Below are positions 16,076-25,055 of a DNA stretch of 64,000 bases, piece by piece. Within the stretch, counting starts at the first letter, position 1, and every line of letters starts with the position of its first letter. The notes beneath the pieces were generated by a model. The model was not told the origin of the DNA. It ran no database searches and was given only the letters and a program-made list of their open reading frames with translations. Position numbers and translations under genes: made by a program. The DNA is taken from NCBI RefSeq assembly GCF_028765345.1, contig NZ_JARAJZ010000005.1:91640-155639 (forward strand). Reading direction: 5' to 3'. This stretch comes from Sporolactobacillus sp. CQH2019. GTDB lineage: Bacteria > Bacillota > Bacilli > Bacillales > Sporolactobacillaceae.

Positions 16076-17566
16076 ATGCAAAAGCAGGATGAAAAGACAC
16101 CGATCAGTGCCGATATCAGCGCAAATTCCCAAACAATGTATCGGATCTTTGATTTCGGTCCGGCCAATTTTGACATGGGCGAGCGCAGCATTAAGATACT
16201 CGGGCGGGAAAGCAAGATTTATTATACGAACAGTCTGATGGATACGAGCATTTTAGTCGTTATGATGCGCGAGTTTATGCGCCTCTCCAACCGTAATGAG
16301 CACGTTTCCGATGTTTTTCAGGAAATTAAGCAGCATCTTGTTCACGAACAGGTCGAGGAGATACAGACGATCGATGACGCGGTCGACCGGCTGCTCACCG
16401 GACGAATGATCGTATTGGTTGACGGCGAGACGAGCGGTTTCAGCATCGATCTGCGCCATTATCCCGGACGCCAGCCGGAAGAACCTGAGGTCGAGAAAGT
16501 CGTCCGCGGATCAAAAGACGGATTTACAGAAAATATTATTGAAAATTCCGGCCTGATCCGCCGCCGGATTCGCGATCCGCGCTTTCGCAGCGACTTAATC
16601 CAGGTCGGTTTGCGGTCGAAAACCGATGTGAGCCTGTGCTATTTAAAGGATGTGGCCAACCCGGGCCTGATTAAAACAATAAAAAAAGAACTTCAGTCTA
16701 TCAAAATCGACGGAATTCCGATGGCGGACAACGCTGTGGAGGAATTTATTCTTAAACAGGGATGGAATCCGTTTCCGCTCGCACGCTACACCGGACGTCC
16801 GGATGTAGCGGCCGCACACATCCTGGAGGGCCACATCGTTATGATTACGGACACTTCTCCCAGTGCCATGATTCTGCCGACCACATTGTTTCATCATATA
16901 CAGCATGCCGAAGAATACCGGCAGGTCACCATATCGGGCGCATTTGAACGGTGGGTGCGTTTTATTGCTATATTCGGCTCTATTTTTCTCGTGCCTCTCT
17001 GGCTTTTGCTCGTGCAGGATCATTTGCTCCCGTCACAGCTGAGTTTCATCGGACCGGACAAAAAAGACTTTCATATTCCGCTGGTCGTTCAAATCCTGAT
17101 TGCGGAGGTCGGTATCGAAACCTTGCGGATGGCTGCGATCCATGTGCCGACGCCGCTCTCGACGGCACTCGGCCTAATTGCCGCCGTCCTGATCGGACAG
17201 ATTGCCATCGAAGCAGGCGTCTTCGTACCGGAAGTGATTCTCTATACTTCCGTTTCCGCGGTCGGCGGATTCGCGACGCCGAGCTATGATCTGCAGCTGG
17301 CCAATAAAATTATCCGGATCCTGCTGATCCTGACGGTCGCTTTTTTTCATGTACCCGGTTTCATGATTGTAATCACTTTAACCATCATCTATCTTTCGCA
17401 TGTGAAAAATCTGAATACACCCTATCTATGGCCGTTTATCCCCTTTAACCCGACCGGCCTCTACAATATACTGATGCGCCGGGCGATGCCGACATCTGTG
17501 CTCCGCCCCAGTATTGTCCGTCCGCTTGATAAATATCGGCAGCCGCCGAAAAGCAAACCGAATTAA
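16076..17566 (+). CDS. spoVAF: Stage V sporulation protein AF, GerA-type
   Basis: A 496-residue protein of the GerA/SpoVAF family of germinant receptor A subunits. A long soluble N-terminal half (VDGETSGFSIDLRHYPGR, RGSKDGFTENI, RRRIRDPRF) is followed by about five membrane segments (RFIAIFGSIFLVPLW to FHVPGFMIVITLTIIY) and a basic tail. It ends the spoVA operon and in B. subtilis modulates germination. The ATG at 16076 follows AAGGGGAG. Confidence 0.94.
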   Translation: MQKQDEKTPISADISANSQTMYRIFDFGPANFDMGERSIKILGRESKIYYTNSLMDTSILVVMMREFMRLSNRNEHVSDVFQEIKQHLVHEQVEEIQTIDDAVDRLLTGRMIVLVDGETSGFSIDLRHYPGRQPEEPEVEKVVRGSKDGFTENIIENSGLIRRRIRDPRFRSDLIQVGLRSKTDVSLCYLKDVANPGLIKTIKKELQSIKIDGIPMADNAVEEFILKQGWNPFPLARYTGRPDVAAAHILEGHIVMITDTSPSAMILPTTLFHHIQHAEEYRQVTISGAFERWVRFIAIFGSIFLVPLWLLLVQDHLLPSQLSFIGPDKKDFHIPLVVQILIAEVGIETLRMAAIHVPTPLSTALGLIAAVLIGQIAIEAGVFVPEVILYTSVSAVGGFATPSYDLQLANKIIRILLILTVAFFHVPGFMIVITLTIIYLSHVKNLNTPYLWPFIPFNPTGLYNILMRRAMPTSVLRPSIVRPLDKYRQPPKSKPN

Positions 17567-17569
17567 AAC

Positions 17570-17598
17570 TTGTCTTTATCTCCCGATCATGGTACACT
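17570..17598 (+). promoter_or_regulatory. Sigma-A promoter upstream of lysA
   Basis: TTGTCT (17570-17575) and TACACT (17593-17598) are 17 bases apart, just after the spoVAF stop. The transcript would first meet the small ORF at 17653, then a hairpin, then lysA. Confidence 0.5.
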
Positions 17599-17652
17599 GA
17601 CACTAAATTTCACACACGATCATCCTTTCAACAGATATGAGGAGCAAGGCGA

Positions 17653-17772
17653 ATGAGTACGGAATGGGAGCCCGGGAAGCAGACATCATTCCGGAAAGAT
17701 CAACTTGCCGGAACGTCTTTTTTCCCAGGGGCAGGCTGCCGGGCTGCCGTCGGTCTCACTGCCGATAAATGA
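17653..17772 (+). CDS. Possible small ORF upstream of lysA, 39 residues
   Basis: An ATG with a good ribosome binding site (GAGGAGCAAGGCGA) lies 55 bases after a sigma-A type promoter and opens a 39-codon frame, MSTEWEPGKQTSFRKDQ and onward. I do not recognise the product, and no membrane segment or domain is visible. It is followed by a 12-bp hairpin. It may be a small protein, a leader peptide, or chance. Confidence 0.35.
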   Translation: MSTEWEPGKQTSFRKDQLAGTSFFPGAGCRAAVGLTADK

Positions 17773-17810
17773 TGAAGCGTTGGAGCACTTTTCGGGCGAA
17801 CAGATACGAC

Positions 17811-17842
17811 AGGGCCTGTATACACTTCGCTATACAGGTCTT
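17811..17842 (+). terminator. Hairpin between the small ORF and lysA
   Basis: AGGGCCTGTATA pairs with TATACAGGTCTT (two G-T pairs) around the loop CACTTCGC. The T tract is broken (CTTATTTG), so it may be a leaky terminator. Confidence 0.55.
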
Positions 17843-17938
17843 ATTTGTGCTATCGCCCCGGGCATCCTCTGAATCGACGAAGCGATGAAACGGAAATCGG
17901 GCGAATGTGTATCGGCATGACGGAGGGAGGAGATTTCT

Positions 17939-19261
17939 TTGCACGGGACACAAACGATTGGGAAAAACGGTCATCTTTATATCGGCGGATCGGATGCCGT
18001 ACGGCTTGCGGAAAAGTTCGGAACGCCGCTTTATGTTTATGATACGGCACTGATAAAACAGAAAATCAGGCTGTTTCAGGAGGCCTTTTCCAGACACAGC
18101 GCCCTGAACTGGCAGATTGCCTATGCCAGCAAGGCTTTTTCAACGCTCGCGATGATTCAGCTCGCGGGTGATTTCGGCCTTTCGCTCGATGTCGTTTCAG
18201 GCGGCGAACTCTATACCGCTCTGAAAGCGGGATTCCCGCCGGAACGTATCCACTTTCACGGCAATAACAAATCGGCGGATGAGCTGGCCCGGGCCCTGGA
18301 TGCCAAAATAGGCACGGTCATCGTTGATAATTTTTCGGAATTGAGCATGCTTGAGCAGATGTGTGCCGCAAGAGGACAGAAAATAGAGATTCTGCTCAGG
18401 ATCACACCGGGGGTTGAAGCACATACACATGAATTTATTATGACCGGGCATGACGATACCAAGTTCGGATTTAATCTGGACAACGGAATGGCCGAAAGGG
18501 CCGTCTTCCTGGCTCTCCATTCTGAGCATCTTATTCTGAAGGGCCTCCATTGTCATATCGGTTCACAGATTTTCGAGACGGAGGGATTTATCAGAGCTAT
18601 CCGGGCACTCTTCAGCCATATGAACGAGTGGGAACACCACATGCATTTTCGCATGAAGGTACTGAATGTCGGCGGCGGATTCGGAATCAAGTACACCAGC
18701 AAGGACCATCCGCTTCCGATCGGCCGCTTCATTGACGTGATTGCCGACACGATTGAGGATGAGTGTGCACGCCATTCCCTCTGTATACCCGAGGTCTGGA
18801 TTGAGCCGGGCCGCTCGATCGTCGGCGAAGCAGGAACGACACTTTACACGCTCGGTTCGTCAAAAACTATTCCGGGTATCCGGGAATTCATCTCCATCGA
18901 CGGAGGAATGACCGATAATATCCGTCCGGCTCTGTATCAGGCAAATTATGAAGCCATCTGTGCGAACCGTGCCGATGAACCGGCGGAAAAAAAAGTAACG
19001 ATTGCCGGAAAATGCTGTGAAACCGGCGACGTCCTGATTAAGGATGCTTTTGTTCCCGAATCGTGCAAAATGGGCGATATTCTGGCTGTTTTCTGTACCG
19101 GAGCCTACGGATATTCGATGGCCAGCCACTACAACAGGCTGCCGAATCCGGCGGTTGTTTTTGTAGAAGACGGAGAGGCATCCATTGTCGTGCGCAGAGA
19201 GACTTATGAGGATCTGATTCGGAACGATGTACCGCTGCGAACCTTCTCTTCGCGCCAATGA
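17939..19261 (+). CDS. lysA: Diaminopimelate decarboxylase
   Basis: A 440-residue PLP enzyme that makes lysine from meso-diaminopimelate. It has the PLP lysine in YASKAF, the HCHIGSQ motif, GGGFG, EPGRSIVGEAG, CCETGD and the active-site loop GAYGYSM. Length equals the B. subtilis enzyme. The start is a TTG at 17939 behind GGGAGGAG. As in B. subtilis it follows spoVAF, and it is preceded by a separate promoter and hairpin. Confidence 0.95.
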   Translation: MHGTQTIGKNGHLYIGGSDAVRLAEKFGTPLYVYDTALIKQKIRLFQEAFSRHSALNWQIAYASKAFSTLAMIQLAGDFGLSLDVVSGGELYTALKAGFPPERIHFHGNNKSADELARALDAKIGTVIVDNFSELSMLEQMCAARGQKIEILLRITPGVEAHTHEFIMTGHDDTKFGFNLDNGMAERAVFLALHSEHLILKGLHCHIGSQIFETEGFIRAIRALFSHMNEWEHHMHFRMKVLNVGGGFGIKYTSKDHPLPIGRFIDVIADTIEDECARHSLCIPEVWIEPGRSIVGEAGTTLYTLGSSKTIPGIREFISIDGGMTDNIRPALYQANYEAICANRADEPAEKKVTIAGKCCETGDVLIKDAFVPESCKMGDILAVFCTGAYGYSMASHYNRLPNPAVVFVEDGEASIVVRRETYEDLIRNDVPLRTFSSRQ

Positions 19262-19408
19262 TTCCATCTTCAGGCGGCGTGAAACCGGCTCCCCGATTCT
19301 ATAGATGCACTTTTCACCGCTTTTGGTTATAATATAGAGCGTGATCTATTTTAGAAGAAGGTTCACGTGCGCAAAATTCATTATCTCGTGGTAATGAGGG
19401 GTCAAAAA

Positions 19409-19783
19409 ATGCTGATTCGTTACAAAAAGAGTTATGAAAAGATAGCAATGGGTTTGCTGTCTTTTGTCCCGTCGGAGAAAGAGATAAAGGCGCTTCTGCA
19501 GACGATAAAAAAGTACGAAGAAGACGAAAAATGGCAGTTGTTTTTATGGAAAGACGGGGACGACATCATCGGTGTGATCGGTATCCATTTTAAGGACGAC
19601 CATGAGGCGGAAATCGAACATATCAGCGTCAACCCGTCGTATCGAGCCCAGGGCATCGGCAAGGCGATTATTCTTGCCCTGGGCGGGGCGCTCGGTGAAA
19701 ATGTTCAGGTGATGCCGTCGGCCGCAATAAAATCTTATTTTGATAACTGCTTCCGTGAAGAAGAAAAAGAAACCAAGGAGTAA
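19409..19783 (+). CDS. ribT: RibT-type GNAT acetyltransferase
   Basis: A 124-residue GNAT protein very similar to B. subtilis RibT (MLIRYKKSYEKIAMGLLSF; HISVNPSYRAQGIGKAI is the acetyl-CoA loop). In B. subtilis ribT ends the riboflavin operon and its substrate is not established. Here it stands alone without ribDEAH. The ATG at 19409 is chosen over an upstream ATG because GAGGGG precedes it and it matches the family start. Confidence 0.85.
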   Translation: MLIRYKKSYEKIAMGLLSFVPSEKEIKALLQTIKKYEEDEKWQLFLWKDGDDIIGVIGIHFKDDHEAEIEHISVNPSYRAQGIGKAIILALGGALGENVQVMPSAAIKSYFDNCFREEEKETKE

Positions 19784-19796
19784 GGGTTTCTTTTTT
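19764..19796 (+). terminator. Terminator overlapping the ribT 3' end
   Basis: AAAAAGAAACC pairs with GGTTTCTTTTT and ends in T; the left arm lies in the last ribT codons. Confidence 0.7.
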
Positions 19797-20011
19797 CATT
19801 TCAGCAGGGGGAAGCCATCTGCTCTCTCAGATTGCATGCGGCAGGACTTTACGGAGGGCGGGAAAGTCTCCCCCGGACGGACCGGAATAAAAGAAAGCAG
19901 GCCATGTCCGGCGGGCCCTGCGAACCCGGCGGCACTGGCTGGGAGCAGATGCACGGATACATACGCTTAGGCGTTGATATTGCCGTCAGGCATGAATCAG
20001 AGGGATGAAGT

Positions 20012-20800
20012 TTGGAGTACACAGTGAAAATTGACGCTTTCGAGGGGCCTCTTGATTTGCTTCTGCATTTAATCAAGAGACTGGAAATCGATATTTACGA
20101 TATTCCGGTTGCGGAAATCACCGACCAATATCTGGATTTTATCCATCAGATGCAAAAACTTAATCTGGATGTAGCCAGCGAGTATCTGGTGATGGCTGCA
20201 ACGCTCGTTGCTATGAAAAGCCGGATGCTGCTTCCGAAACCTGCACTGCCTGATGAAGAAGCGGACGAATCCTACGAGGATCCGGAGGAAAGCCGTGAGG
20301 CGCTCATGCAGCAGCTGATCGACTACCGGCGTTATAAGGAAGCGGCCGAGGCACTGAGAACAAACGAGACGGAACGGCTGCAGCTTTTCTCAAAACTTCC
20401 AAGCGATCTGAGCTGTTATACAAACCGGGACGCAGCGCCGATTCCCGTATCCGGGCGGGCGACGATTCACGATATGCTGAAGGCCGTTCAGCGGATGATG
20501 ATCCGCAAAAGGCTGGAAGAGCCCCTTGACACAAAAATTAACCGGCAGCCGCTTCCGATCGGACATCAAATGAACGAAATGCTCAACGCTCTGAAGCGCG
20601 CCGGGCGCCCGATCCGTTTCGATTCCTTTTTTCGCCGTCCGGATCGGACCAGCGTGATCGTTACCTTTCTGGCCTTATTGGAACTTATGAAAAAAAATGC
20701 AATCTATTGTGTGCAGGAAACAAATTTTGCCGATATTGTGGTCGGGCTTGAAAAAGGAGCTGATCAGTTTGAATCAGGAACAGATGTGTTCAATTATTGA
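20012..20800 (+). CDS. scpA: Segregation and condensation protein A
   Basis: A 262-residue kleisin that bridges the SMC heads in the condensin complex for chromosome segregation. The N-terminal FEGPLDLLLHLIKRLEIDIYD helix and the winged-helix C-terminus (SVIVTFLALLELMKKNAI) are typical. The start is a TTG at 20012 (EYTVKIDAFEGPL) with GAGGGATGAAG upstream. It overlaps scpB by 32 bases. Confidence 0.95.
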   Translation: MEYTVKIDAFEGPLDLLLHLIKRLEIDIYDIPVAEITDQYLDFIHQMQKLNLDVASEYLVMAATLVAMKSRMLLPKPALPDEEADESYEDPEESREALMQQLIDYRRYKEAAEALRTNETERLQLFSKLPSDLSCYTNRDAAPIPVSGRATIHDMLKAVQRMMIRKRLEEPLDTKINRQPLPIGHQMNEMLNALKRAGRPIRFDSFFRRPDRTSVIVTFLALLELMKKNAIYCVQETNFADIVVGLEKGADQFESGTDVFNY

Positions 20801-21365
20801 GGGCCTTCTCTATCTGACCGGCGAAGAAGGCCTGACGATGGATCAAATCAAAGGGGTCATTCCGGACTGTTCCGAAAAAGAAATCAGAAACACGGTTGAG
20901 AAACTGAAAAAGGACAGGCTGGAAAACAAGGCTTCCGGCCTGATGATCGTCGACCTGCCGGACGGTTACCGGATGACGACGAAGCCTTCTATGGCAGCAT
21001 ACGCTGAAAAATTCACGGCCATTCCCCAAACGGCCCCGCTTTCGCAGGCTGCACTGGAAACGGTTGCGATCATCGCTTACAAGCAGCCCATTTCCCGGGT
21101 AGCCGTCGAAGAAGTGCGGGGGGTCAAGTCGGAGAGAGCACTCCATACACTGATGGCAAAGGGCCTGATTAAAGAAGTCGGTCGGGCCGAGGGGACGGGA
21201 CGGGCGATTCTTTATGGAATCACATCCGTTTTTCTGGATTATTTCGGACTGCACACGATCGACGACCTGCCGCCGCTGTTGAATGAGACGATCCACCCGA
21301 ACGAGCAGCTTGACGCTTTTGATCTTTTCTACGATAAATATAAAGAAACAATAAAAGATTTATAA
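20769..21365 (+). CDS. scpB: Segregation and condensation protein B
   Basis: A 198-residue winged-helix dimer that binds ScpA in the SMC condensin. Signature stretches are LETVAIIAYKQPISR, VEEVRGVKSERALHTL and GRAEGTGRAILYG. The TTG at 20769 has AAAGGAG upstream and gives the normal family length; an in-frame ATG at 20697 lies deep in scpA. Translation is probably coupled to scpA. Confidence 0.95.
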   Translation: MNQEQMCSIIEGLLYLTGEEGLTMDQIKGVIPDCSEKEIRNTVEKLKKDRLENKASGLMIVDLPDGYRMTTKPSMAAYAEKFTAIPQTAPLSQAALETVAIIAYKQPISRVAVEEVRGVKSERALHTLMAKGLIKEVGRAEGTGRAILYGITSVFLDYFGLHTIDDLPPLLNETIHPNEQLDAFDLFYDKYKETIKDL

Positions 21366-21390
21366 CGTTCCGCTCCTTTCGAAAACAAAT

Positions 21391-21427
21391 CGGGAGATCG
21401 TTTGTTTATGACTGCATCGATCTCCCG
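21391..21427. repeat. 10-bp perfect inverted repeat after scpB
   Basis: CGGGAGATCG (21391-21400) and CGATCTCCCG (21418-21427) pair perfectly around 17 bases. No T run follows on the plus strand, so it is a weak terminator or a regulatory site. Confidence 0.5.
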
Positions 21428-21520
21428 CTGCCCGGGCCGTGCGCGGTCCGCCCCGTTCTTTTCCTGCTCCCCTATCTATTCCCTGTTTCTCAAAAAGCGA
21501 CGAAAAAGATTCACTCATAC

Positions 21521-21548
21521 TCATAATCCGCCTGTCCAAGCATAAGTT
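21521..21548 (+). promoter_or_regulatory. Candidate sigma-E promoter of dacB
   Basis: TCATAAT (21521-21527), 13 bases, CATAAGTT (21541-21548). The spacing matches the spoIIM and spoIVA candidates; dacB is a sigma-E gene in B. subtilis. Confidence 0.4.
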
Positions 21549-21579
21549 TGTATTAACGTCAGGACAGGGGATGGGTGTC

Positions 21580-22725
21580 ATGAGGGTCACGTTAAAAAAA
21601 GCGGCCTGCATTTTCTTTTGTACGGCAATCTGTTTTTCTTTTCTTCCCGGACAGGCCCTCGGTGCGGGACCGGGGGTCTCGGCACAGGCAGCCGTATTAA
21701 TGGATCGTTCATCAGGCCGTATTTTATATGAGAAAAACGGTACGGAAGAACTTCCGATTGCCAGTATAACCAAGGTAATGACCGCCGTCCTGGCCATCGA
21801 GTCGGGCAAAATGAACCGAATGGTGACGATAAGCCCCCAGGCCGTCAAAACCGAAGGGTCCTCAATCTATCTTAAGCCAAGGGAAAAAATCAGGCTGGCG
21901 GATCTGGTCTACGGTCTGATGCTCCGCTCCGGGAACGATGCTGCAGTAGCCATAGCCGAAGCAGTGGGGCAAAGCGAGGCCGGATTTGTCTTTAGGATGA
22001 ATGAGAAAGCCCGGCTGCTCGGGATGACGCATACACATTTTACGAATTCGAACGGGCTCGATAATCCCGATCATTATTCGACAGCGGAAGATATGGCCAT
22101 TCTCACCCAGTACGCGATGAGTCACTCCCTTTTCCAAAAAATTGTTCAAACAAAAGTTTACAAGGCAGCGGCAACTAATAAAGAGGGCATGCGTGTCTGG
22201 CGGAATAAAAATAAGATGCTCACTCAATATTCTTTCTCGACAGGCGGAAAAACGGGATTCACCAAAACGGCCGGGCGCACGCTGATTTCCACTGCTTCAA
22301 AAAATCATCTGAATCTGATTGCGGTCACGCTCAATGACGGCAACGACTGGCTGGATCACAGAAATCTGTTTGAATGGGCGTTTTCTGAATATCAGCAGAC
22401 AGAAGTGGTGAGAAAGGGGGAAATCAGAGCTAATACGGATCCCTTCTATCGCGGACATCTTTATGCTTCCAGGTCGCTTTTTCTTCCGCTTTCCAAAGAC
22501 GAACAAAGAAGCTTTACAAAAAAACTGATCCTGATCAAGCCGCCGCTGCAGACTAAAAATTGGGTGCCTCCGTCACCGGCAGGGCGCGTTAAAATTCTGC
22601 TCGGCGGCCGGGAAATTGGCGAAATTCCTCTTTTCTACGAACAGGAAAAAAAGAAAAGCGGGGGATTCTGGACCCTATTCACGGATTTTTTGAATGCGGC
22701 CGTTTCGGGAAATGAACTGCCATGA
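21580..22725 (+). CDS. dacB: Sporulation D-alanyl-D-alanine carboxypeptidase DacB (PBP5*)
   Basis: A 381-residue peptidase S11 enzyme that controls crosslinking of the spore cortex. A signal peptide (AACIFFCTAICFSFLPGQALG) precedes SITK, SGN (LRSGNDAAVAI) and KTG (GGKTGFTKTA). The tail FFWTLF-like GGFWTLFTDFLNAAV may anchor it. The start is ATG 21580 or 21571; GGGG spacing favours 21580. It overlaps spmA, forming the conserved dacB-spmA-spmB operon. Confidence 0.93.
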   Translation: MRVTLKKAACIFFCTAICFSFLPGQALGAGPGVSAQAAVLMDRSSGRILYEKNGTEELPIASITKVMTAVLAIESGKMNRMVTISPQAVKTEGSSIYLKPREKIRLADLVYGLMLRSGNDAAVAIAEAVGQSEAGFVFRMNEKARLLGMTHTHFTNSNGLDNPDHYSTAEDMAILTQYAMSHSLFQKIVQTKVYKAAATNKEGMRVWRNKNKMLTQYSFSTGGKTGFTKTAGRTLISTASKNHLNLIAVTLNDGNDWLDHRNLFEWAFSEYQQTEVVRKGEIRANTDPFYRGHLYASRSLFLPLSKDEQRSFTKKLILIKPPLQTKNWVPPSPAGRVKILLGGREIGEIPLFYEQEKKKSGGFWTLFTDFLNAAVSGNELP

Positions 22726-23318
22726 TTAATATCATATGGGTGGCTTTATTCATCGCGGGCCTGGCGTATGCGGCGTTTCACGGGACAATGAATCTTGTCA
22801 GTCAGGCCGTTTTTCAATCGGCTTCAGACGCGGTAGCTATCTGTATCGGCCTGATCAGTGTGCTTATTTTCTGGCTCGGATTAATGAAAATTGCGGAGAA
22901 ATCGGGACTACTGGAAAAAGTGAGCCGCTTATTCAAGCCGGTCATGAGACTGCTTTTCCCCGAGGTGCCTGCCGATCACCCGGCAATGGGCTATATTTTA
23001 TCGAACACGATCGCTAATTTGTTCGGACTTGGGAATGCAGCTACACCGATGGGGATTAAAGCCATGGAAGAGCTGAAAAAACTGAACGGGGGAAGCAAGA
23101 AACCGAGCCGGTCGATGATTACGCTGCTGGCGTTGAATACATCCGGCCTGACCCTCGTTCCGACAACCGTCATTGCCATCCGGATCAAGTACGGGTCTTC
23201 CTCCCCGACAGATATTGTCGGGCCGACTCTGCTGGCCACCTTGTGTACGACCCTATCGGCCATTCTGATTGACCGTTTCTTTTATTACCGCCGCAAACGA
23301 AAGGAGAGGAAAAAATAA
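22722..23318 (+). CDS. spmA: Spore maturation protein A
   Basis: A 198-residue membrane protein of the nucleoside-recognition (Gate) family. SpmA and SpmB are needed for normal spore core dehydration. The sequence YILSNTIANLFGLGNAATPMG and LLALNTSGLTLVPTTVIAIR is typical. The ATG overlaps the dacB stop by four bases. Confidence 0.94.
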   Translation: MINIIWVALFIAGLAYAAFHGTMNLVSQAVFQSASDAVAICIGLISVLIFWLGLMKIAEKSGLLEKVSRLFKPVMRLLFPEVPADHPAMGYILSNTIANLFGLGNAATPMGIKAMEELKKLNGGSKKPSRSMITLLALNTSGLTLVPTTVIAIRIKYGSSSPTDIVGPTLLATLCTTLSAILIDRFFYYRRKRKERKK

Positions 23319-23319
23319 A

Positions 23320-23853
23320 TTGACGACCGTGACCGCACTTTCTGTCTGGCTGATCCCGTCTCTTATCGGGATCATTCTCTTATACGGGACATATAAGCGC
23401 ATTCCTTCATACGAAGCTTTTGTGGAAGGAGGAAAAGAAGGCTTTTCGCTTGCCGTCTCCATCATGCCGTTTCTTGTCGGCATGCTGACCGCGATCGCCG
23501 TATTCCGGGCATCCGGGGCGATGGATGCCCTGATCCATTTTATTGAACCGCTGCTCGCGGCCGTCGGCATGCCGCCCGAAGTCGTTCCGCTGGCGATCCT
23601 GCGCCCGATTTCGGGAACGGGAGCGCTCGGCCTGATGAGCGATCTGATTAAAACGCACGGGCCGGATTCTTTTATCGGGCGGCTGGCTTCGGTTATGCAG
23701 GGAAGTACGGATACGACATTTTATGTCGTCACGGTTTATTTCGGCGCCGTGGGCATTCAAAAGATCGGCGATGCCCTTAAAGTCGGCCTGCTGGCCGATG
23801 CAGTCGGCGTAATCTGTGCGGTCCTGATTGTCACTCTCGCCTTCGGAAAGTGA
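23320..23853 (+). CDS. spmB: Spore maturation protein B
   Basis: A 177-residue membrane protein paired with SpmA. It has FVEGGKEGFSLAVSIMPFLVGML, the RPISGTGALGLMSDLI loop and MQGSTDTTFYVVTVYFGAVGI. The TTG at 23320, directly after the spmA stop and behind AAGGAGAGG, gives the normal length; the ATG upstream lies inside spmA. Confidence 0.93.
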   Translation: MTTVTALSVWLIPSLIGIILLYGTYKRIPSYEAFVEGGKEGFSLAVSIMPFLVGMLTAIAVFRASGAMDALIHFIEPLLAAVGMPPEVVPLAILRPISGTGALGLMSDLIKTHGPDSFIGRLASVMQGSTDTTFYVVTVYFGAVGIQKIGDALKVGLLADAVGVICAVLIVTLAFGK

Positions 23854-23937
23854 ACGATAATCGCAACGCGGGAGTGAATAAAGATTGAAACTTGAGAAAA
23901 GTTTCCGCCGGCGTTATGATATTTCTGAGGTGGAAAG

Positions 23938-24672
23938 ATGGAACGATTGCAGAAAGTCATTGCCCAGTCAGGCGCTGCATCAAGAAGAAAGGCAGAAGAG
24001 CTGATCAAAGACGGCCGCATCAAGGTCAACGGGCAGACCGTGACAGTGCTCGGAACAAAAGTAGCGGCCGGCGATGTTATTACATTAGACGAGGTTCCCA
24101 TTAATAAAGAGGAACCCGTCTATTTCCTGTTTTACAAACCGACAGGTGTTATATCAAGTGTTAAAGACGACCGAAACAGACCCACGGTCGTTGACTTCTT
24201 TAAACAGGTGCCGCAGCGGCTGTTTCCTGTCGGACGTCTGGACTATGATACGTCCGGTGCGATCCTGCTGACAAACGACGGGACGCTGGCCAACAAGCTG
24301 ATGCATCCCAGCTTTGAAATAGACAAGACGTACATAGCAAGAGTCAGTCCGGTCCCAACAGCCGAACAACTGCGTCTTCTGGCTGCCGGCATCCTTCTTG
24401 AGGACGGTATGACGGCAAAAGCCAAAGTAGAAAAAATTGCAGACGGCAGAGAAAAAAACGCGGCTTCCGTGCGGCTGACAATCCATGAGGGACGCAATCG
24501 TCAGATCCGCCGGATGTTTTCCGCACTGGATATCACAGTCGGAAAGTTAAAAAGGGAACGTTACGGATTTTTGAATTTGGACGGCCTTCACCCCGGGGAG
24601 GGAAGGGCGCTGAAACCGCACGAAATTAAAATGCTGTACCGTCTGGCCGGTAGCAAGCGCCAGCCTCTGTAA
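23938..24672 (+). CDS. rluB: 23S rRNA pseudouridine synthase RluB type
   Basis: A 244-residue pseudouridine synthase of the RluB/RsuA group that modifies 23S rRNA. An S4 domain (residues 1-60, LQKVIAQSGAASRRKAEELI) precedes the catalytic domain with the aspartate motif GRLDYDTSGAILLTNDG and the HEGRNRQIRRM signature. The ATG at 23938 follows GAGGTGG. In B. subtilis resABC follow; here they are missing and resDE come next. Confidence 0.94.
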   Translation: MERLQKVIAQSGAASRRKAEELIKDGRIKVNGQTVTVLGTKVAAGDVITLDEVPINKEEPVYFLFYKPTGVISSVKDDRNRPTVVDFFKQVPQRLFPVGRLDYDTSGAILLTNDGTLANKLMHPSFEIDKTYIARVSPVPTAEQLRLLAAGILLEDGMTAKAKVEKIADGREKNAASVRLTIHEGRNRQIRRMFSALDITVGKLKRERYGFLNLDGLHPGEGRALKPHEIKMLYRLAGSKRQPL

Positions 24673-25055
24673 CATGTCCGGCGGCTGTTTTTTCATCTTT
24701 CCCGGAGGGCGGGGCCTTTTTTTCAGCCCGGTTTAAAAAGAATAATAAGCATTGAAAACAACTATTTGTTTGGGAAGGCTGTTTTTTTTAATGAAATTGT
24801 TTAAAATAAGACATAGGATTGACACATATTGAAAGGCACACAATTTTTTCTGATTTCAGGAGCGATATCTCAAGCGCTGATTCGCTGAAAAGGCGGCGAT
24901 TTGACTGGCATAGTCTTATTGATTTTGATGCTTGTCCGATACACAGGCAGAATCAGAGAGATGCGGCAAACGGCTCTTTTGACTCAGGGACTTTTGGCGG
25001 CTGAAGCAATATAGAGACTGAGAGCACGGTTGACGGAATAAGGGAGGATCATGGG
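24673..25055. other. Intergenic region rluB-resD
   Basis: It begins with a terminator-like CAGCC/GGCTG stem followed by T6 (24661-24693) that closes rluB, and a second T run at 24717. The rest is AT-rich around 24740-24830. No resD promoter with proper spacing could be fixed, and no gene or remnant of resABC was seen. Confidence 0.4.

Noticed and set aside
24819-25004. 61-codon frame before resD
   Set aside because: No ribosome binding site and no recognisable feature; codon pattern unlike neighbours.
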